Source: RGIG9115 sp045603225
GTDB taxonomy: Bacteria > Bacillota > Clostridia > UBA1381
Length of the DNA stretch: 29,685 nucleotides
Direction of reading: 5' to 3'
Assembly (NCBI GenBank): GCA_045603225.1
Contig: JAZULT010000024.1
Coordinates: 1 to 29,685, forward strand
A model generated the notes under the pieces. It searched no databases, was not told the origin of the DNA, and saw only the letters and a list, made by a program, of their open reading frames with translations. Positions 1-7,613 of the stretch are shown piece by piece. The translations under genes were made by a program, and so were the position numbers. The stretch's first letter is position 1; each line of letters begins with the position of its first letter.

Positions 1-71
1 TTTTTATGCAAAGGATTTGAAAGACAGATATTCGGTACTTTGGTTATATTATTTTTAAAGGTGAGTAGAAA

Positions 72-2225
72 ATGGCTGATTTAAAAAAGATACTGAAAAA
101 TATGACGATTCGTGAAAAAATCGGACAATTATCTCAATACAATGCAAATCTCTTTATTGACACCGATGCGGCTGTTACCGGAGGTATGCAGTGGCTTGGA
201 ATTGATGACGAGGACTTAAGAAATATAGGTCATGTGTTGAATTTCAAAAGTCCTGTTGAAATGCGTAAAATTCAAAAAAAGCATCTTGAAGAAGACAAAA
301 ATAAAATCCCGATGCTATTTATGATGGATGTTATACACGGATATAGAACTATTTATCCTATACCGCTTGCACTTGGATGCTCATTCAATCCTGACATCGT
401 GGCAGAATGTTCAAAAATGGCGGCAAGGGAAGCAGTTGCCGGTGGCATTCAGGTAACATTTACACCAATGGTGGACTATGTTCGTGATGCCAGATGGGGC
501 AGAGTTATGGAGTCGTGTGGTGAGGATGCCTACTTAAATAGTGTAATGGGTGCGGCACAAGTTAAGGCATTCCAAGGCGATGACCTTAAGAATGAAGAAA
601 ATATTGCAGCCTGCGTAAAGCATTTTGCGGCATACGGAGGTGCGGAAGCTGGTAGAGATTACAATACGGTTGAGCTTTCTGAACACACTTTAAGAGAACA
701 TTATCTGCCGGCATACAAGGCGTGTATTGATGCGGGAGTGGCTATGCTTATGCTGTCATATAACACACTGAATGGTGTCCCTGCTACGGCAAACTCATGG
801 CTTATGCAGAATGTATTAAAGGATGAATGGGGTTTTGATGGTATAGTTATCAGTGATTATAGCGCAGTAAAAGAACTTATGGATCATGGTGTTGCAAAAG
901 ATGGAAAGGAAGCCGCCAAATTGGCATTTTTAAATAATTGTGATATTGAGATGTGCTCTGCTGCGTACTTGAATCATATGGAAGAATTAATTAAAGAAGG
1001 CTCGATTTCGATGGAACAGCTTGATAATGCAGTTCTCCGTGTGCTTGAATTAAAAGACAGACTCGGTATGTTTGAAAATCCGTATAGAGGTGCGTCTGAG
1101 ACCGAAGAAAGCGATGTATTCTTGACACAAGAAAATCGAAATACAGTGAGAAACGCAGCAGAAGAATGTGCAGTACTTCTTAAAAATGACGGAATCTTAC
1201 CGCTTTCAAAAGACATAAAGAAAATAGCCTTGATTGGTCCTTTTGCAGATAATCATAATATTATCGGTTTCTGGTCCTGCAACGGCAGAAACGAAGAAAG
1301 CGTTACTGTTTATGAGGGAATAAAGAAACTGTTGCCTGATGCAGGAATAAATGTCGTAAAAGGTTGCTCAGATGAATGGGACGATTACGACACAAGTGAA
1401 TTTGACAAAGCAGTAAATGCGGCAAAAGATGCAGATGCAGTAATTCTTTGCCTTGGTGAACCGCAAGATTACAGTGGCGAGGGTAATTCAAGAGTGGATA
1501 TAAATTTACATAAGGTACAACTTGAACTTTCAAAGGCTATTGCAAATGTCAATAAAAATGTAGCTTGTGTGACTTTCAGCGGAAGACCTATTGTATTAAC
1601 CGAACTAAAAAAAGAAGTTCCTGCAATACTTCATATGTGGTTTCCGGGAACAGAGGGCGGTAATGCGGTTGCAAATCTTCTTTTTGGAAATGTCAATCCA
1701 AGCGGAAAGCTATCAATGTCATTCCCTGAACATACAGGACAATGTCCGATTTATTATAACCATACAAATATTATTAAATATGGACAGCCGGGAGCACATA
1801 AGCCATATTGTCAAAGCTACATTGAGTGTAGCAACTTGCCACTTTATTCCTTCGGTCACGGCTTGTCATACTCAAATTTTGTGTATGAAGATTTAAGTCT
1901 TTCAAAAACGGAAATGATAAAGAATGAAAATATTGAAGTAAGCATAACAATTCACAATAACAGCGACATAGCAGGTAAAGAAACGGTAATGCTTTATATG
2001 CAGGATGTTGTTGCATCAAATGCAAGACCTGCTCAGCAACTGATTGCTTTTGAAAAAGTAAACTTTGAAGCAAATGAAAGGAAAATAATAAAGTTCACAA
2101 TAACAGAGCAGATGTTAAGATTTTGGAACAATGAGAATGAGTTTGTATCAGAACCCGGTGAATTTAAAATTTCAACTGGATATGCAGACCATTTGATATT
2201 GAGCAGAGACTTTTATTTGATATAA
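72..2225 (+). CDS. GH3 family beta-glycosidase (beta-glucosidase-like), cytoplasmic
   Basis: This 717-residue protein is a glycoside hydrolase family 3 enzyme that would release terminal beta-linked sugars from oligosaccharides. Visible landmarks are KHFAAYGG near residue 183 (substrate-binding Lys-His), GIVISDYSAV with the predicted nucleophile Asp262, and SGEGNSR with Glu470, which matches the acid/base position in BglX-like enzymes. The C-terminal ~100 residues form the fibronectin-III-like domain typical of long GH3 enzymes. There is no signal peptide, so it should act in the cytoplasm on imported oligosaccharides. The ATG at 72 follows AAAGGTGAG at good spacing. The exact sugar specificity (glucose, xylose or other) cannot be read from sequence. 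It lies 3.7 kb from the secreted glycan cluster and may finish the products, which is inference. Confidence 0.93.
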   Translation: MADLKKILKNMTIREKIGQLSQYNANLFIDTDAAVTGGMQWLGIDDEDLRNIGHVLNFKSPVEMRKIQKKHLEEDKNKIPMLFMMDVIHGYRTIYPIPLALGCSFNPDIVAECSKMAAREAVAGGIQVTFTPMVDYVRDARWGRVMESCGEDAYLNSVMGAAQVKAFQGDDLKNEENIAACVKHFAAYGGAEAGRDYNTVELSEHTLREHYLPAYKACIDAGVAMLMLSYNTLNGVPATANSWLMQNVLKDEWGFDGIVISDYSAVKELMDHGVAKDGKEAAKLAFLNNCDIEMCSAAYLNHMEELIKEGSISMEQLDNAVLRVLELKDRLGMFENPYRGASETEESDVFLTQENRNTVRNAAEECAVLLKNDGILPLSKDIKKIALIGPFADNHNIIGFWSCNGRNEESVTVYEGIKKLLPDAGINVVKGCSDEWDDYDTSEFDKAVNAAKDADAVILCLGEPQDYSGEGNSRVDINLHKVQLELSKAIANVNKNVACVTFSGRPIVLTELKKEVPAILHMWFPGTEGGNAVANLLFGNVNPSGKLSMSFPEHTGQCPIYYNHTNIIKYGQPGAHKPYCQSYIECSNLPLYSFGHGLSYSNFVYEDLSLSKTEMIKNENIEVSITIHNNSDIAGKETVMLYMQDVVASNARPAQQLIAFEKVNFEANERKIIKFTITEQMLRFWNNENEFVSEPGEFKISTGYADHLILSRDFYLI

Positions 2226-2312
2226 TCCGATTTGCTGTTGTAATGGAATAGCATTTTAATACTGTGCATATGTGTTCATTATACAGCAGCAGAATCGGAC
2301 TATAGGATTATA
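2221..2312. repeat. Imperfect inverted repeat after the GH3 gene
   Basis: The outer arms TATAATCC (2221-2228) and GGATTATA (2305-2312) are complementary. Inside them TCCGATTTGCTGTTGTA (2227-2243) pairs imperfectly with TACAGCAGCAGAATCGGA (2282-2299). The left arm includes the GH3 stop codon. No U-tract follows, so this is not a canonical intrinsic terminator. It may be a small mobile palindrome or a 3' mRNA-stabilising hairpin. Confidence 0.5.
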
Positions 2313-2561
2313 AAAAAATGACAGAAAGGTTGTGATACTGTGACAAATACGATGGTTGAAAATGAATTATTTAATCATACAATATATTGACGTTGCAGTA
2401 TCAGTTTCGATTTTATCTGTGGATTACAAACCTAAAATAGCTTTTTCATCCCCCTGTATTTATCTTATAGGAAATACTCGCAATGTGAGTGATTTTGCTT
2501 ATTACAAAAAAGTTTACTTCGGAATTGAGCTGTGCGAACGACAGTCCCGATAGTGACTTTT
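2313..2561. other. Intergenic stretch without a convincing gene
   Basis: Between the inverted repeat and the minus-strand SLH pseudogene I see only very short open frames. One begins GTG at 2340 and stops after 16 codons. Another is a 65-codon frame at 2356-2553 with no ribosome-binding site and no recognisable motif. The stretch could hold decayed coding sequence or the 3' ends of both convergent transcripts. I find no clear terminator here. Confidence 0.5.
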
Positions 2562-3267
2562 TTATATCAGATTATTTAATCTTGCTTCATATATAATTTT
2601 AGCCATATCTCCACGGGTGAACAAGTCCATAGTTTTAGAATCTTCCTCTGTAATAATTCCGCGGTCAATCAGTATTTGCAGAGCCTGTTCCCAGTTAATA
2701 TCAGGTTCGCCCGCACTTCTTAGAAGCATTGTTGTGAACTCGGTTGCTTTTACAGTTTTATCGGGTACAAAAAGGTCGTTGCCAACACCGTTTACAATAC
2801 CTCTTCTGCTTGCTTCGGCAGCAACATTAAATCCCCAGTGAGTATCAGGAACATCGGAAAATGTCTGAGATTCTGCTGTGGTATTTTCTGCACCGAGTAC
2901 CCGAAGTATTATAGCCGCTGCTTCAATTCTCGTAAGTGGCTTTAAAAGGTCAAGACCTTTTTCATTTCCGTTAACCAGTCCCATATTTTGAAGGACGACA
3001 GCTTCTTCTTCGAATTGAGGCTTTTTCTTACCGATGAGGTCTGCCCAGTGTGAAGGAACTAAATTTATCCCAGTTAGAATCAAGAGCAGCTTTTCTTTGT
3101 TGCTGCATATCAGTCTTGATATCATCGGTGATTTCGGTGTGATATTTCATAAATATGGAATTTACAACTTCAGTAAGCCCTTCAATCTTTTCAGGACTGT
3201 CTTCGGCATAAATAAAAATGGTCTTAAGTGTAAAAATAACAGATAAAATAAATATAATTTTTTTCAT
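2562..3267 (-). pseudogene. Small secreted three-SLH protein, frameshifted
   Basis: The 5' part starts at ATG 3267 behind GGAGG (3276-3280) and encodes a signal peptide (MKKIIFILSVIFTLKTIFIYA) and a short charged linker up to NWDKFSS. The reading frame then runs off the SLH consensus. The other frame continues with VPSHWAD and three SLH repeats (TRIEAAAIILRVLGA; FSDVPDTHW...GIVNG; RGIITEEDSK...FTRGDMAKIIYEA) ending at 2562. Restoring five bases (GATGT) after TTTAGT near 3056 would give the textbook FSDVPSHWAD, so I infer a 5-bp deletion between two GT dinucleotides. The intact protein would be about 235 residues, almost only an S-layer anchor. It is 17 bp downstream of the AraC-type regulator, probably in one operon. 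A sequencing error is the alternative. Confidence 0.82.
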
Positions 3268-3284
3268 GTGATTTTCCTCCATTA

Positions 3285-5744
3285 TTATAAATTACTGATT
3301 GTTTTTGTTGTATATCCTGTCTGTTCCCTGAAAACGCGCCTGAAAGTATGCAGGTTGGAAAAGCCGCATTTTTCAGCCACTTCGGGAAGGGGGATTCCTG
3401 AGCTTAGCATTTCCTTTGCTTTTTCAATCCGAATTTTCGAAAGATATTTTATATAATTTATTCCCGTTGTTTTTTTGAACTGTTTACTTATATAAGGCTC
3501 GCTGAAGCCTGTCATGCTTGACAGCAATGTAAGAGATATATCAGGATTTGAATAGTTGTTTTCAAGTATATTTATTATATTTTTTACGAGGGTAATATTG
3601 TTTTTACTTTGTTCTGTCTCGATATAATTTTTTTGTATATCATCTGAAATTGACTGTACAAGTTCAATTATTTTCTTTTTATCCGAAATAAAGCTTAGCT
3701 GATGATAAATATCTGAATAGTTGTTGTTAATCATTCTCTCAAGCTGAATATTTTCACGTTTGATACGGTCGAATACTGCGGTTATTATCTGAACTGCGTA
3801 TCGGTTAAATATTTCAATTGATATGTTTTTTCTTGCGAGGTTACGTAGAAGATGCTGAGTTTTAATGCTTATCTGATTTATTGATGAGTATTCTATTTCT
3901 GCAAGGTCGTGTGTAAATGTGTTGTCGGGTTCGATATCGGGAAGTATGGTTTTTGATACGGATTCCGCAATAAATTTGTACTGTCTGGCTTTGCTGATTG
4001 CTGATTCTGTGAACTGCTCAATTAACTGATTGTTAATCATCTGACAGTCAACGGTTGTGGTGTACTGAAAGGTGTCGGGAATATACGGTGTTATTGTTTT
4101 CAGTGAATATTCGCCCGTTTTCAGTTCCGCTTCAAGAAAATTATTTAATTTTCCATACCTGAATTTATAATAAGAATGAGGATTTTTATTTATTGTCAAT
4201 ACAAACTGACAAATGGCTTCACTTAATTTTGAAAAGTCGATTTCTCCGTTCTTGCCTTTATTTATGTTTGCGTTGTAGCATAGTGTATCATTGGTGCGTG
4301 TCAGCTCAAATGAGATGTCTGCCGAATCTATATGAATGTACGGAATTTTATAATTAATGTAAATATCGGAATAGTTTACCGTAATTCCGTCCGGGTTTTC
4401 GGTCACGTTCAGGGCAGGAATGTTACCGGTGATTTTAAAGCGTATATTAAAGTCTGAAACAGGAACAACACCAAATCCCTGCTGAGATATATTCGTATGC
4501 GTATGACCGAAATTTCTGCAAAACGAAAATGCTCCGAGAATGGTGTCGTTATACTGAACTGAATGAAGAACAGCAAGTGCAACAGGCGTGTCGTTGTTTA
4601 CAACCTCTACGGTAAACCGGTAAGGCTCTTTCTGAATATCAGATTTCATACATCCGTAGATGGAAGTGTTTTCAAAAAACAAAGACTGATGGTTGAATGA
4701 GCCTATCGTATAATCGGGGTGTATAAAGCATGATACAATTCGTGACGTAAAGTAAGAAAAGGAAGATTGTCCATGTGAAATCGGATTTAGTATAAATTTT
4801 TTCCTTGCCTTACCCGAAAAATCATGTATATATTTTTCAGGACACCGTGAATTTATTTCCGGTACATAAGGTAGTGATTCATAATCAAACTTTATTCCTG
4901 TAGCAGCTGAAATAAAATGAAGAATATATGGGTGTGGTGTGTTACGTGATACATTTGATCGAGGCCCGGCAAACACAGAAAACTCCGGATGAAAATTCTG
5001 TGACATTGTCTTCCAGAGTAATGTATAAATTTCATCTGTATATCCGAGAAGAGTTTTGTCAATCAGAATGTTTTTCATATCGGTCAGTATTTCGGAGATT
5101 AATGACATTTCATAAAATGAATTATATTCATGGAGACTTCTGTGATATGTTAATGCAGAGTACGTATTTGAAAGATTTGTCGAGCCACAGTGAAAAAAAT
5201 CCGCATTGTCAAAATATTCACCACCGAGAAACAGAAGATATGTCTGAATGAAATTAACAAATGTTCCGAAGTACTGTATTTTATAAAATGTTGATAGCTT
5301 GAAGAGTACATTGTAAACAGATGCTTCAATTTCTTTTTTTAGATTGTTGTTGATAATATTTTTATGTTTTTTCAGAATCAGGAGCAACTGAACTCCGATT
5401 TTAAATGAAACTGTATTATTGTCAATGTCGATGGATGTGTATTTTTCAGGGATGTTCTGATGATAAGGGAAGAAAGAGAAGCCAACGCTGTTTCTGTCCT
5501 TGTTTTGAAGCTTAATACACGTAAAAAGTATATCTTCTGCACGTGATATACTTTCTTTATCGCCTGAAATAAGCAGTCTGTCGGCATATTCTATTGAAGC
5601 AAGAAGCTGATAGGCGTATTTTTCGTCCCAGTCCCATAACAAATCGTTATCGGGATTTCTTTTGAGATACAACAATTTATATTCTTCGCTGTATGCATTG
5701 TCAAGGAATTTCGTGCTCTTATACTGGTATTCAGAAAAATGCAT
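3285..5744 (-). CDS. AraC-family regulator fused to a polysaccharide-lyase-like toroid/beta-sandwich
   Basis: The last ~100 of 819 residues are an AraC/XylS double helix-turn-helix (ISLTLLSSMTGFSEPYISKQFKKTTG, then IPLPEVAEKCGFSNLHTFRRVFREQTGY). The first ~700 residues are not a usual AraC sensor. Residues ~1-310 are helix-rich with EYNSFYEMSLISEI, and ~320-560 are beta-rich with PDYTIGSFNHQSLFFE. I recognise these patterns from heparinase II/III-like (alpha/alpha) toroid proteins, but the match is by eye. A helical linker (~600-710) joins the halves. No signal peptide or membrane segment is seen, so it is cytoplasmic and may bind an imported oligosaccharide. The ATG at 5744 is preferred over TTG at 5753 because GGAGG abuts the TTG but lies about 10 nt from the ATG. 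It is divergent from the secreted glycan cluster and likely regulates it. Confidence 0.85.
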   Translation of the reverse strand: MHFSEYQYKSTKFLDNAYSEEYKLLYLKRNPDNDLLWDWDEKYAYQLLASIEYADRLLISGDKESISRAEDILFTCIKLQNKDRNSVGFSFFPYHQNIPEKYTSIDIDNNTVSFKIGVQLLLILKKHKNIINNNLKKEIEASVYNVLFKLSTFYKIQYFGTFVNFIQTYLLFLGGEYFDNADFFHCGSTNLSNTYSALTYHRSLHEYNSFYEMSLISEILTDMKNILIDKTLLGYTDEIYTLLWKTMSQNFHPEFSVFAGPRSNVSRNTPHPYILHFISAATGIKFDYESLPYVPEINSRCPEKYIHDFSGKARKKFILNPISHGQSSFSYFTSRIVSCFIHPDYTIGSFNHQSLFFENTSIYGCMKSDIQKEPYRFTVEVVNNDTPVALAVLHSVQYNDTILGAFSFCRNFGHTHTNISQQGFGVVPVSDFNIRFKITGNIPALNVTENPDGITVNYSDIYINYKIPYIHIDSADISFELTRTNDTLCYNANINKGKNGEIDFSKLSEAICQFVLTINKNPHSYYKFRYGKLNNFLEAELKTGEYSLKTITPYIPDTFQYTTTVDCQMINNQLIEQFTESAISKARQYKFIAESVSKTILPDIEPDNTFTHDLAEIEYSSINQISIKTQHLLRNLARKNISIEIFNRYAVQIITAVFDRIKRENIQLERMINNNYSDIYHQLSFISDKKKIIELVQSISDDIQKNYIETEQSKNNITLVKNIINILENNYSNPDISLTLLSSMTGFSEPYISKQFKKTTGINYIKYLSKIRIEKAKEMLSSGIPLPEVAEKCGFSNLHTFRRVFREQTGYTTKTISNL

Positions 5745-5782
5745 TTGATTCAATCCTCCAATATTGGTTAAATAATACAGAT

Positions 5783-5811
5783 ATTATAGCATATTGCATA
5801 ATATTTGTCAA
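5783..5811 (-). promoter_or_regulatory. Sigma-A promoter of the AraC-type regulator
   Basis: On the minus strand TTGACA (5811-5806) and TATAAT (5788-5783) are separated by exactly 17 bp, a perfect consensus. Its spacer contains ATATTGCATA (5791-5800), a copy of the putative operator discussed separately, which suggests autorepression. Confidence 0.85.
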
Positions 5812-5883
5812 GGTTCAAATGTAATATTTTAGCATCTTTATGTTTTCTGAATAAAAAATGTCAAAATGAGCAAATATTGCATA
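5791..5883. promoter_or_regulatory. Pair of putative AraC-type operator sites
   Basis: The 10-mer ATATTGCATA occurs twice in the same orientation, at 5791-5800 and 5874-5883, with starts 83 bp apart (about eight helical turns). The left copy lies between the -10 and -35 of the regulator promoter. The right copy touches the -35 box of the rightward promoter. This matches how AraC-family activators that also repress themselves are often arranged. Binding is inferred. Confidence 0.6.
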
Positions 5884-5912
5884 TTGACATAAGCAATAAA
5901 GTATTGTAAAAT
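5884..5912 (+). promoter_or_regulatory. Sigma-A promoter of the S-layer/glycan cluster
   Basis: TTGACA (5884-5889) and TAAAAT (5907-5912) are 17 bp apart, leaving a ~45-nt leader before the ATG at 5964. The putative operator copy ATATTGCATA ends directly before the -35 box. Confidence 0.8.
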
Positions 5913-5963
5913 AATTGTAAAAGAACAAAGTGTGATTCTGATTTTTGGAAGGGTAGGTTTATC

Positions 5964-7613
5964 ATGAATTTTGGGAAAAAGACAATATTGTGTCTGGCAG
6001 GTGTTTTGTCGTGCCAAACGGGAGTGTATGCTCTTGAGCTTGGCGATATAAATAAAGTTCCTGTAACCGTAACAGGCAAAACAGATGCAGGAATTCCTGT
6101 TGCGGCAACTGTAGAGGATGCAGAGGGGAATTATTATTTCTTTGACGAAATAAAAAGCAGTGAAGACGGAAGCTACATACTGGAGTTTGAACTGCCGGAG
6201 AATTTAAAGAATAAAACAATGACTGTTGAAATCAGACCTCATGGTAAATCAGAGGAAACAGTTTCTTTTGAGTTTTCAGGGAGTGAAATAAGAAAGCAGG
6301 CGACAGAAGCCTGGATGCAGGCGGTAGATGCAAAGGATAAAGATGCACTCCTTGCTGTTATTGATAATGAAGATTTTAAAGTTTCACTTGAAATGATGGG
6401 AATTCCTGTATCAGAGCTTGATGCTGTTAAGGAAGATGCAGTTTCAGAAATCTGTGCATCCGGAACGAATGAGGAAACATTTGCAGAAGATTTTAACAGA
6501 GTATGTTTTGTATTAAGTCTTAAAAAAGGAAATGACGACGGAATTGAAGCATTTTTCGAAAACAGTGATTATGTTTTTGACGGTGTGGCATATAACGATG
6601 AAACTGACAGTAATAAAAAAGCATGGGTCAAGAAAAATATGCTTGACTCGGACGAAATTAAAACAGTTTCCGATGCAGAGGATATGTATGAAAAGCTCAG
6701 TGTGTATTACCTTGTAAATAACGCAAAATATACAGAGCTTCCTGATTTAATAAAGGAATACAGGGAAATTCTTGAGGTTGACGGAACTGATACTTATGAA
6801 GAATTTGACGGCATGAGCACCAAAAATAAAAATAAGGTTGCAGAGAAGATTGTAACCATGAAAGGCTTCGGAAATATTAACGATGATTTTGAAAGTTACC
6901 TTGAAAAGGGTGTTGATGAAGTCAAGGATTCAGACAAGTCAGGCGGTTCGTCGGGCGGCTCCGGCGGTGGAGGAGGTTCGTCATCGGGCGGAAACTGGGT
7001 TCCGGCAGGAATTAAAAATGAAAATCAGCAGACACAGACACCGTCTGAATCTGAAAAAGGAAAATTCAGCGATGTAGATAAGAATTCATGGTATTACAGT
7101 GCTGTTTCTGAGCTTAATGAAAAAGGTATTGTAACAGGTAAAACTGAAAATACATTCAGTCCTGATGATTTTGTTACAAGAGAAGAATTTCTTGCGATGA
7201 TTATACGTACACTCGGAAAGCAGAATGAACAAAGCGGAGCAAATCTGACATTTTCAGATGTAGTACCCGGTGCATGGTATGAAAATATAGTGAAAACCGC
7301 AGTTTCGCTTGAGCTTGCATCAGGCTACAGCGAAGATACATTCGGTATCGGAGACCTTATTACACGTCAGGATGCGGCAGTATTTGCAATGAGAAGTGCA
7401 AAGCTTATGGGCTTTGAACTTGGCGGCGGTGATGAAACCTTGTTCACTGACGATGCCGATATCAGTGATTACGCAAAAGACGGAGTATATAAGATGAAAA
7501 ATGCCGGTATTATCTCAGGTATGGGAGACGGTAGTTATTCTCCGAAGACAAACTGTACAAGAGCACAGGCGGCTGTGATTGTACATAGATTACTGAAGGG
7601 AGGAAGTAATTGA
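5964..7613 (+). CDS. Secreted S-layer-anchored protein: beta domain, helical repeats, Gly/Ser linker, three SLH domains
   Basis: This 549-residue protein starts at ATG 5964 behind GGAAGGG. Residues 1-24 are a signal peptide. Residues ~25-105 look like a beta-sandwich (VPVTVTGKTDAGIPVAATVEDAEGN, resembling bacterial Ig/Cna-B-like modules). Residues ~110-320 are helical and contain two modules of the type often seen beside SLH domains in Clostridia (AWMQAVDAKDKDALLAVI and YTELPDLIKEYREILEV). A flexible Gly/Ser-rich linker covers ~326-347. Three SLH repeats (~365-549; FSDVDKNSWYYSAV, FSDVVPGAWYENIV, FTDDADISDYAKDGV) should bind secondary cell-wall polymer. No catalytic domain is visible. As first gene behind the cluster promoter it is probably a structural or scaffolding component. 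Its stop codon overlaps the next start. Confidence 0.88.
   Translation: MNFGKKTILCLAGVLSCQTGVYALELGDINKVPVTVTGKTDAGIPVAATVEDAEGNYYFFDEIKSSEDGSYILEFELPENLKNKTMTVEIRPHGKSEETVSFEFSGSEIRKQATEAWMQAVDAKDKDALLAVIDNEDFKVSLEMMGIPVSELDAVKEDAVSEICASGTNEETFAEDFNRVCFVLSLKKGNDDGIEAFFENSDYVFDGVAYNDETDSNKKAWVKKNMLDSDEIKTVSDAEDMYEKLSVYYLVNNAKYTELPDLIKEYREILEVDGTDTYEEFDGMSTKNKNKVAEKIVTMKGFGNINDDFESYLEKGVDEVKDSDKSGGSSGGSGGGGGSSSGGNWVPAGIKNENQQTQTPSESEKGKFSDVDKNSWYYSAVSELNEKGIVTGKTENTFSPDDFVTREEFLAMIIRTLGKQNEQSGANLTFSDVVPGAWYENIVKTAVSLELASGYSEDTFGIGDLITRQDAAVFAMRSAKLMGFELGGGDETLFTDDADISDYAKDGVYKMKNAGIISGMGDGSYSPKTNCTRAQAAVIVHRLLKGGSN

Noticed and set aside
2356..2553. A 65-codon plus-strand open frame
   Set aside because: It has no ribosome-binding site, motif or coding-like composition, and better fits noncoding sequence next to a decayed gene.
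2530..2561. Intrinsic terminator before TTTTTTA at 2556
   Set aside because: The candidate stem (AGTC/GACT) is only four base pairs and would not terminate efficiently.
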